From Acinetobacter sp. ANC 4470 (GTDB lineage: Bacteria; Pseudomonadota; Gammaproteobacteria; Pseudomonadales; Moraxellaceae), in NCBI RefSeq assembly GCF_002135335.1, contig NZ_NEGC01000002.1, forward strand, positions 124,001-188,000: a DNA stretch of 64,000 nt, in the 5' to 3' direction. Position 1 is the stretch's first letter; each line of letters starts with the position of its first letter. Below, piece after piece: positions 58,685 through 64,000 of this stretch. The notes under the pieces are model-generated. The model did not search any database, was not told where the DNA came from, and saw nothing but the letters and a program-made list of their open reading frames with translations. The translations under genes were made by a program, and so were the position numbers.

Positions 58685-58963
58685 AAAAGACAGCACTTAA
58701 AACAACACTTAAAAGTGCTAATACTAATCAGTTAAGGATTTTAGCAATCAACTCCTTAACATTCGCTATTCATGATGGAGTCATATATTTTAAGTCAAAT
58801 GCTTGGAGCTCGTTTGTTCCTTGCGCTGCAAAATAAAGCCGTACTTTATTTATTGCTCAAGTTACGAATGATGTTTCCGTGAATCATATAACATCTAGAA
58901 TTTTAAAAGAAAATTTCAGTGAACTTCTTAACTGACTGACATTCCTTAAAAGCACTGTCTTTT
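58685..58963. repeat. Intergenic repeat element with inverted ends (copy 4)
   Basis: Ends AAAAGACAG (58685-58693) and CTGTCTTTT (58955-58963) are inverted. Inside are the dyads AGCACTT / AAGTGCT and GTTAAGGA / TCCTTAAC, and a block (58720-58806) aligned with the minus strand of copy 3. The word CCTTGCGCTGC is shared with copy 2. No ORF. Confidence 0.7.
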
Positions 58964-58993
58964 CAATATCATTTTAAAAATGCTATTCATCAA

Positions 58994-59644
58994 TCATATT
59001 GACCAATCTTGAATATCCCAGCCTTGTTCTTTCGCCAGCACAACCAAGCGATCATCAGGATTGACCGCAATAGCATGATCGGCATAGTCCAACAGAAAAC
59101 GGTCATTGATTGAATCTGAATATGCCCATGATTCCTCAACATTTCTGCCTTGTAGCCATTGCTCTAAACGTGCCAATTTGCCTTTTTGGTAACAGGCAAT
59201 ATTAATGACTTTACCGGTATATTGCCCATCGATAACTTCTGCATTGGTGGCAATCGTTTCAGTAATGCCAAACTCATGAAAAATCGGTGTCGTAATAAAG
59301 TCAGATGTTGCTGTGATGCCCACCAATTCATGTCCAGCATCGCGGTGTTTTTCAATGGCCGCAAAACCCTCGGGACGCATTTGTGGACGAATCACTTTTT
59401 GCATGAATAATTCATGTAAGTCAGTCAAATATTCATGGTCATGTTGAGTTAAAAACTCAAATACAAATTCGTTATACGCAATTGGATCCAGTTGACCCGC
59501 TTTATAGTCTTCATAAAACTGGTCATTCATTTGACGATGTCGAATTGGATCGACCAAACCTTCATGCACTAAAAATTCACCCCATGAATAATCTGAATCG
59601 GTGTTTAGCAAGGTGTGATCGAGGTCAAATAAAGCCAATTTCAT
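58994..59644 (-). CDS. HAD-IB family phosphatase (SerB-like fold)
   Basis: 216 residues. Motif I DLDHTLLNTD (nucleophile and acid Asp), motif II ITATSDF, and motif III K...YSDSINDRFLLDYAD. HAD subfamily IB small-molecule phosphatase. The same gene next to rppH and ptsP occurs in Pseudomonas aeruginosa, where, from memory, the homologue has been reported to act as histidinol-phosphate phosphatase. The substrate here is inferred from that synteny only. GAG 8 nt before the ATG. Confidence 0.87.
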   Translation of the reverse strand: MKLALFDLDHTLLNTDSDYSWGEFLVHEGLVDPIRHRQMNDQFYEDYKAGQLDPIAYNEFVFEFLTQHDHEYLTDLHELFMQKVIRPQMRPEGFAAIEKHRDAGHELVGITATSDFITTPIFHEFGITETIATNAEVIDGQYTGKVINIACYQKGKLARLEQWLQGRNVEESWAYSDSINDRFLLDYADHAIAVNPDDRLVVLAKEQGWDIQDWSI

Positions 59645-59827
59645 GAAAATACTCGTAAAAACTGAAATTTAAGAAAAAATTTGTAAATCTATCTCCGCTA
59701 GTCGATAGAAATTCGTTAAGATCATAGCAATTTTTAACATTTAAGCTGTGCTTTTTTTCGAGATGGATGTAGAAATAACAATCCCCGAAAGTAAAGCCAC
59801 ACATTAAAAGCAGATTTAGGTAGCCAA

Positions 59828-60304
59828 ATGATCGACTCAGAAGGTTTCCGACCGAATGTCGGGATCATTTTGGCAAACGACATTGGACAAGTTTTATGGG
59901 CAAAACGCATTGGACACAATGCTTGGCAATTTCCACAAGGAGGTATCCAATATGGAGAAACCCCTGAACAGGCACTTTATCGTGAACTGAGAGAAGAAAT
60001 TGGCCTTTTGCCCGAACATGTTCAAATTGTAGCGCAAACAAAAGGTTGGCTACGGTATCGTTTGCCTCAACGGTATATACGCTCGGATTCAGACCCCGTG
60101 TGTATTGGTCAAAAACAAAAGTGGTTTTTACTTAAACTGACAGCTTCAGCAAAAAATATTCGGCTGAATTTGTCTGACCCACCAGAGTTTGACCAATGGC
60201 AATGGGTAAGTTATTGGTATCCATTAGGACAAGTCGTGAATTTTAAACGCGATGTATACCGAAAAGCGATGGTGGAGCTGTGCAATCAGTTACCATCAAT
60301 ATAA
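59828..60304 (+). CDS. rppH: RNA pyrophosphohydrolase (Nudix)
   Basis: 158 residues. Removes pyrophosphate from the 5' end of mRNA to start decay. N-terminal [19 protein letters not shown], and the Nudix box at residues 38-60 ([14 protein letters not shown], then RELREEIGL). AGGTAGCCAA precedes the ATG. Divergent from the HAD gene and 88 nt before ptsP. Confidence 0.96.
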   Translation: MIDSEGFRPNVGIILANDIGQVLWAKRIGHNAWQFPQGGIQYGETPEQALYRELREEIGLLPEHVQIVAQTKGWLRYRLPQRYIRSDSDPVCIGQKQKWFLLKLTASAKNIRLNLSDPPEFDQWQWVSYWYPLGQVVNFKRDVYRKAMVELCNQLPSI

Positions 60305-60392
60305 ACATAAAAAATCGTATGAAAATGCAGATTTTTTAGCAACATGTTGTTATAAATAAAATAGATTTAGACTTTTTTTTGGAGCAGATTTT

Positions 60393-62690
60393 ATGTCGAA
60401 TATGCAACTGGACACCTTACGACGTATTGTACAAGAGATCAATGCGTCCACCAGTTTGCATGAATCCCTCGACATTATGGTTAACCAAGTGGCAGAAGCC
60501 ATGCATGTCGATGTCTGCTCCATTTACTTGTTAGATGAACGTAATCAACGCTATTTACTCATGGCCTCTAAAGGTTTAAACCCTGAGGCTGTCGGGCACG
60601 TTTCACTGCATACGGGTGAAGGCTTAGTGGGATTGGTTGGACAACGTGAAGAAATTGTCAATTTAGACAATGCACCCAAACATGAACGCTTTTTATATCT
60701 ACCTGAAACAGGTGAAGAGATTTATAACTCTTTTCTTGGTGTACCCGTTATGTACCGTCGTAAGGTGATGGGTGTTTTAGTCGTTCAAAATAAAGAATCC
60801 CACGACTTTAGTGAAGCGGCAGAATCTTTTCTCGTAACATTATGTGCACAGCTTTCAGGGGTGATTGCCCATGCACATGCGGTCGGCAATATTGATGTGT
60901 TTCGTAAACCCAATAGCCTACCTGCATATAAAACCTTCCAAGGGATTTCAGGTTCTGGCGGAATTGCTTTAGGTCGTGCTGTCATTTTATATCCACCTGC
61001 CGATTTAGCCTCAGTTCCTGACCGTGAAGCAGATGACATTAGTGAAGAACTTGAGCTGCTTGATCGTGCAATTGATTCAGTACGTCTAGAAATTCAATCA
61101 CTTGACGACAAAATGCAAGATGCCTTAATGGCAGAAGAACGTGCCTTGTTTAGTGTGTTCTTACGCATGTTAGATGCAAATGCACTGCCTGCTGAAATTA
61201 AAGCTGAAGTTCGCGATGGTAATTGGGCACAAGGGGCGGTTCGTATTGTGATTGATACCCATATTGCCCTGTTCGCACAGATGGAAGATGACTATTTACG
61301 TGAACGTGTCTCGGATCTGAAAGATTTGGGTCGTCGTATTTTAGCGTTCTTGCAAGAAGCAGATGCCAGCCACCGCGAACTGACCGATGAAAGTATTCTG
61401 ATTGGTGAGGAAATATCTACCGCCGCTTTAGTTGAATTGCCTGTTGATAAAATTGCTGCAATTGTCACCACTGAAGGTGCCATGAATTCACATATGGTGA
61501 TTGTGGCACGTGCACTCGGTATTCCAACCGTGGTTGGTGTGACAGAACTGCCAATTAATACACTTGATGATGTCGAGATGATTGTCGATGCACATCAAGG
61601 TCGGATCTTTATTAATCCACCACGTCGCTTGCGAACCCGTTATAAAGAAATTCAAAAAGAAGAAGAACAGATTGCCAAAGATTTAAAGCAATATGAAACC
61701 AAGGATTCCATTACCCCCGATGGCGTTACCGTCAAACTTTACGTCAATACAGGCCTGATGATTGATGTGGTTCGAGGCGTACAACGCGGTGCGAAAGGCG
61801 TAGGTTTATATCGCTCTGAAATTCCATTTATGCTGCGTGATCGCTTCCCTGGCGAAGAAGAACAACGGGCGATTTATCGTCAACAGCTCAGCCACTTTGC
61901 CAATAAACCTGTGGTGATGCGCACCCTCGATATTGGCGCGGATAAAGATCTGCCTTATTTCTCAATTGAAGAAGAAAATTCGGCACTCGGTTGGCGTGGG
62001 ATTCGATTTACACTGGATCATCCTGAAATTTTCTCATCGCAAATTCGTGCCATGCTTAAGGCTAGCATTGGTCTAAATAATTTGCATATTTTATTGCCGA
62101 TGATCACCAGTGTTAGTGAAGTTGAAGAGGCTTTGTATTTACTTGAGCGCGATTGGATGGCCGTTCAAGAAGAAGAACAAGTCAAAATCACCAAACCTAA
62201 AATAGGAATTATGGTCGAAGTACCCAGTGTGCTTTTACAAATTGAAGAATTTTCTGAATTGGTTGATTTTTTCTCGGTCGGCTCAAATGACTTAACGCAA
62301 TATTTACTTGCGGTTGACCGTAACAATCCACGTGTCGCCAATGTTTATTCACACTTTCACCCAGCAGTACTGCGTGCTTTAACACGTTTGGTCAAAGAAT
62401 GTCACAAGTACAATAAACCAATCAGTATTTGTGGCGAAATGGCGGGGGATCCTTTGGCTGCTATCTTATTAATGGCAATGGGATTCAATACCCTTTCGAT
62501 GAGTTCAAGCAATATTTTACGGGTACGTAAAGCGATTTGCCATGTTCCAATGACGGATGCACTGGCTCAACTCGAACATGTATTAAAAATGGATAACCCA
62601 TTAATCATTAAAAGTTGGATGGAATATTATTTTAAGACCCATGGTCTGGGTGATATGGTGAAATCTGCAACCCGCATTGTGGGTGCTTAA
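60393..62690 (+). CDS. ptsP: PTS-Ntr enzyme I (PtsP) with GAF domain
   Basis: 765 residues. N-terminal GAF domain (about 1-160) senses small ligands such as glutamine or glyoxylate-type effectors in relatives. Then a PEP-utilising enzyme I with the phospho-accepting His367 in AMNSHMVIVARALGIPTVVG, and the C-terminal PEP-binding barrel with GLYRSEIPFMLRDRFPGE, and FSVGSNDLTQYLLAVDRN with ICGEMAGDP. It passes phosphate to NPr and EIIA-Ntr, regulating potassium and envelope or nitrogen responses. GGAG precedes the ATG. Confidence 0.97.
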   Translation: MSNMQLDTLRRIVQEINASTSLHESLDIMVNQVAEAMHVDVCSIYLLDERNQRYLLMASKGLNPEAVGHVSLHTGEGLVGLVGQREEIVNLDNAPKHERFLYLPETGEEIYNSFLGVPVMYRRKVMGVLVVQNKESHDFSEAAESFLVTLCAQLSGVIAHAHAVGNIDVFRKPNSLPAYKTFQGISGSGGIALGRAVILYPPADLASVPDREADDISEELELLDRAIDSVRLEIQSLDDKMQDALMAEERALFSVFLRMLDANALPAEIKAEVRDGNWAQGAVRIVIDTHIALFAQMEDDYLRERVSDLKDLGRRILAFLQEADASHRELTDESILIGEEISTAALVELPVDKIAAIVTTEGAMNSHMVIVARALGIPTVVGVTELPINTLDDVEMIVDAHQGRIFINPPRRLRTRYKEIQKEEEQIAKDLKQYETKDSITPDGVTVKLYVNTGLMIDVVRGVQRGAKGVGLYRSEIPFMLRDRFPGEEEQRAIYRQQLSHFANKPVVMRTLDIGADKDLPYFSIEEENSALGWRGIRFTLDHPEIFSSQIRAMLKASIGLNNLHILLPMITSVSEVEEALYLLERDWMAVQEEEQVKITKPKIGIMVEVPSVLLQIEEFSELVDFFSVGSNDLTQYLLAVDRNNPRVANVYSHFHPAVLRALTRLVKECHKYNKPISICGEMAGDPLAAILLMAMGFNTLSMSSSNILRVRKAICHVPMTDALAQLEHVLKMDNPLIIKSWMEYYFKTHGLGDMVKSATRIVGA

Positions 62691-62698
62691 TTCACGAT

Positions 62699-62890
62699 TT
62701 AAATCAAACTAAAAGCACACAAACTAAAAGGGCGATAATCATCAGAATATCGCCCTTGCTTATGTTTGCTATAACCACGTTTTGTATTTTTCTTTCGATC
62801 TACAAACACTTGGCTTTGGTTTACTTCATGCATGTGTTTTGCTACAAAATTATGAATCACTATTTCTAGCTTTTTCTTTTGTTTCGCCAT
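62699..62890 (-). CDS. arfA: ArfA-like alternative ribosome-rescue factor
   Basis: 63 residues, basic: MAKQKKKLEIVIHNFVAKHM, then VFVDRKKNTKRGYSKHK and a hydrophobic tail FSLCAFSLI. The order resembles ArfA: a hydrophobic/Phe residue, a Lys-rich KK..KRGY-K-K core and a disposable C-terminal tail. A perfect 10-bp hairpin (62728-62757) inside the coding sequence spans codons 45-55 and is followed by T-rich DNA. In known arfA genes such a hairpin or RNase III site yields non-stop mRNA, limiting ArfA to cells with failing tmRNA. AGGTGA lies 5 nt before the chosen ATG (62890); another in-frame ATG is 9 nt upstream. The identity rests on this joint pattern, not on a database hit. Confidence 0.65.
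   Translation of the reverse strand: MAKQKKKLEIVIHNFVAKHMHEVNQSQVFVDRKKNTKRGYSKHKQGRYSDDYRPFSLCAFSLI
62728..62757 (-). terminator. Hairpin inside the arfA-like coding sequence
   Basis: AAGGGCGATA (62728-62737) and TATCGCCCTT (62748-62757), 10-nt loop. On the minus strand it is followed by TTTAGTTTG, a moderate T-tract. It may also slow or end ptsP transcription on the plus strand. Confidence 0.75.
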
Positions 62891-62923
62891 TTCATTCACC
62901 TATTTGGCTAAGAAGTTTTTGTA

Positions 62924-62965
62924 CTTTGCCACATGATCTGTGGCAAAGCGATGATACGCTTTTTT
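62924..62965. promoter_or_regulatory. Two overlapping hairpins in the arfA leader region
   Basis: CTTTGCCACA (62924-62933) pairs perfectly with TGTGGCAAAG (62939-62948). AAAGCG (62945-62950) pairs with CGCTTT (62957-62962), followed by a T-run on the plus strand. They share bases 62945-62948, so only one can form at once. The second could be a plus-strand terminator for ptsP. Confidence 0.5.
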
Positions 62966-63091
62966 GTACATTTTACAAGCAATCTTGTTTTTTAAAGAAA
63001 CAGAACTCTCTATTTAAAACTTGCGAGTACTTACTTAAGCATAATACGCATCATCCTAAATGAACAGGAAATGAGGCGATTTAGCCCAAAA

Positions 63092-64000
63092 TCACTCTAA
63101 ATTTAATTTGAGTTTAATAATTTTTTGACTTGTTTCACAGCCATTTAAATAAGCGCCATGGACAGTACCTGCATATTTTGAACTACAATGTTCACCAATA
63201 AAGAAAAGGCGGTTTTCAATAGCTTGATTTAATATTTCAACCCGATTTTCTTGATGCTCGAACGTCGGAAAACTAAAAGAACCATAGCTATAAGGATCTA
63301 TACCCCAACGTGTAATCGTTAGGTTTTTGGGTTGCGTTGGTATTTTTGGAAAGTTTGCATTGAGACTACTAAAAATAAAATCCCATACTTTATTGTCAGG
63401 CGCGTGGTCTATAAATACTGACTGTTTTCCACCAAATAGCATGAGGTAAATAGGCTTATGATAAATTCCAGACAAGTCTAAGATATTAAACCAATGTCCA
63501 TTAAACCAATAAAAATCACTAATACTGTCTAAGGAATTGTTAGCTCGGAAAGGTAACGGCTCTGCAAACTCAAGAAAAACTTTATTAAAAGAACCAAAAC
63601 CAATTTTTTGAATAGCATCAATATATTCAGCAGGTAGTGATGGAACAAATTCCATTTTATTTTTTAATACACCTAATGGTACTGCAACAATCACACGTGA
63701 CCCTAAATAAGTCACATTGTGTTGATCCATGAGTTCCACATGATTATTTTTTAGAGCTATTTTACGAATTTCAATCCCTGTTTTAATATCTAAATTTTCA
63801 GAAATATTCGCTATAACTTGGTAATATCCATCAGGAAATATCACTTCATCACCGTCAAAATAACCTTCATACTGCTGATAATGTGCTGAAAGCTGTGAAA
63901 GATCTGTAGCAAATGGATCATTTGCCAGTCTTTCAAAGAAACTGAGCAGTAATTCTTTTAAGTCTTGTTCTAAAAATATCGTTCCAGAGTACGTTAACGA
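63092..64000 (-). CDS. Flavin amine oxidase family protein, C-terminal part (cut by window edge)
   Basis: 302 residues visible of a FAD-dependent amine oxidase (monoamine oxidase fold). The frame stays open from the window edge, so the GTG at 63844 is not the start. Signatures: the substrate-domain ANDPFATDLSQLSAHYQQYE, VIVAVPLGVLKNKM, and the C-terminal FAD-contact FFIGEHCSSKYAGTVHGAYL. The FAD-binding Rossmann N-terminus lies outside. Substrate could be a polyamine or aromatic amine; it is not visible here. Confidence 0.88.
   Translation of the reverse strand, partial: SLTYSGTIFLEQDLKELLLSFFERLANDPFATDLSQLSAHYQQYEGYFDGDEVIFPDGYYQVIANISENLDIKTGIEIRKIALKNNHVELMDQHNVTYLGSRVIVAVPLGVLKNKMEFVPSLPAEYIDAIQKIGFGSFNKVFLEFAEPLPFRANNSLDSISDFYWFNGHWFNILDLSGIYHKPIYLMLFGGKQSVFIDHAPDNKVWDFIFSSLNANFPKIPTQPKNLTITRWGIDPYSYGSFSFPTFEHQENRVEILNQAIENRLFFIGEHCSSKYAGTVHGAYLNGCETSQKIIKLKLNLE

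Overview
The window reads as chromosomal DNA of a gammaproteobacterium of the genus Acinetobacter (Moraxellaceae). The basis is low-GC coding DNA (roughly 40%, by eye), AT-rich intergenic spaces, Acinetobacter-type versions of LeuS, ThyA, DHFR, TonB/ExbB/ExbD, MacAB, FimV, LeuB/C/D and PtsP, and lineage-typical small proteins (DUF2789, DUF2061, DUF6586). I see no rRNA, tRNA, prophage, integron, insertion sequence or CRISPR array. Most of the window is core genome, and the unusual signals sit between genes or inside small ones.

Layout. 1-346: 5' end of the acetolactate synthase large subunit (minus strand), then an AT-rich 0.8 kb gap. 1.1-6.0 kb: a DUF4124 secreted protein, then leuS-lptE-holA. 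6.2-11.0 kb: a MacA-MacB-outer-membrane-factor tripartite exporter with a good Fur-box match upstream. 11.1-15.9 kb: an orphan NlpC/P60-like amidase, thyA, folA, a DUF4105 membrane protein, a META-domain lipoprotein and msrA. 15.9-17.9 kb: tonB-exbB-exbD, with a Fur-like dyad inside the promoter spacer. 17.9-21.2 kb: purU, then a TetR regulator divergent from a coniferyl-type aldehyde dehydrogenase. 21.3-23.6 kb: rpmB-rpmG and a YbaL-type antiporter. 23.6-36.1 kb: a minus-strand run of small proteins, a frameshifted ASCH gene, an RRM protein, a UvrD-like helicase, glycerate kinase, an HdeD-like membrane protein, a putative metalloprotease, a NYN gene broken by an in-frame UGA, topA, a PIN-like protein and slyX. 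36.1-41.2 kb: uup, an SDR, an LpxL/LpxM-type acyltransferase and a GT4 glycosyltransferase. 42.2-49.4 kb: an EEP-family protein, then asd, a FimV split over two genes, a type I asparaginase and truA. 49.8-58.6 kb: an AraC regulator, infA, small secreted proteins, leuB / lipoprotein / leuD / leuC, and a LysR regulator. 59.0-64.0 kb: a HAD phosphatase, rppH, ptsP, an ArfA-like ribosome-rescue gene and the C-terminal part of a flavin amine oxidase.

How genes work together. leuS-lptE-holA and the LysR/leuC/leuD/leuB plus asd/fimV/truA group match long-known gene neighbourhoods of Gammaproteobacteria and Pseudomonas, here rearranged and with inserted genes. HAD-rppH-ptsP matches another Pseudomonas neighbourhood. 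The TonB system and the MacAB exporter both carry candidate Fur sites, which suggests shared iron control. LptE, the acyltransferase and the GT4 enzyme all serve lipooligosaccharide synthesis or export.

The observations I rate highest are: (1) an ArfA-like gene whose coding sequence holds a terminator-like hairpin just before a hydrophobic C-terminal tail, the arrangement used to make non-stop ArfA mRNA; (2) three perfect DnaA boxes in 49 bp, far from any dnaA gene in view; (3) a family of four related palindromic intergenic elements; (4) a terminator hairpin that ends 3-8 nt before the start codon of the asparaginase; (5) a Fur box upstream of macAB; and (6) an orphan cytosolic peptidoglycan amidase without a visible immunity gene.
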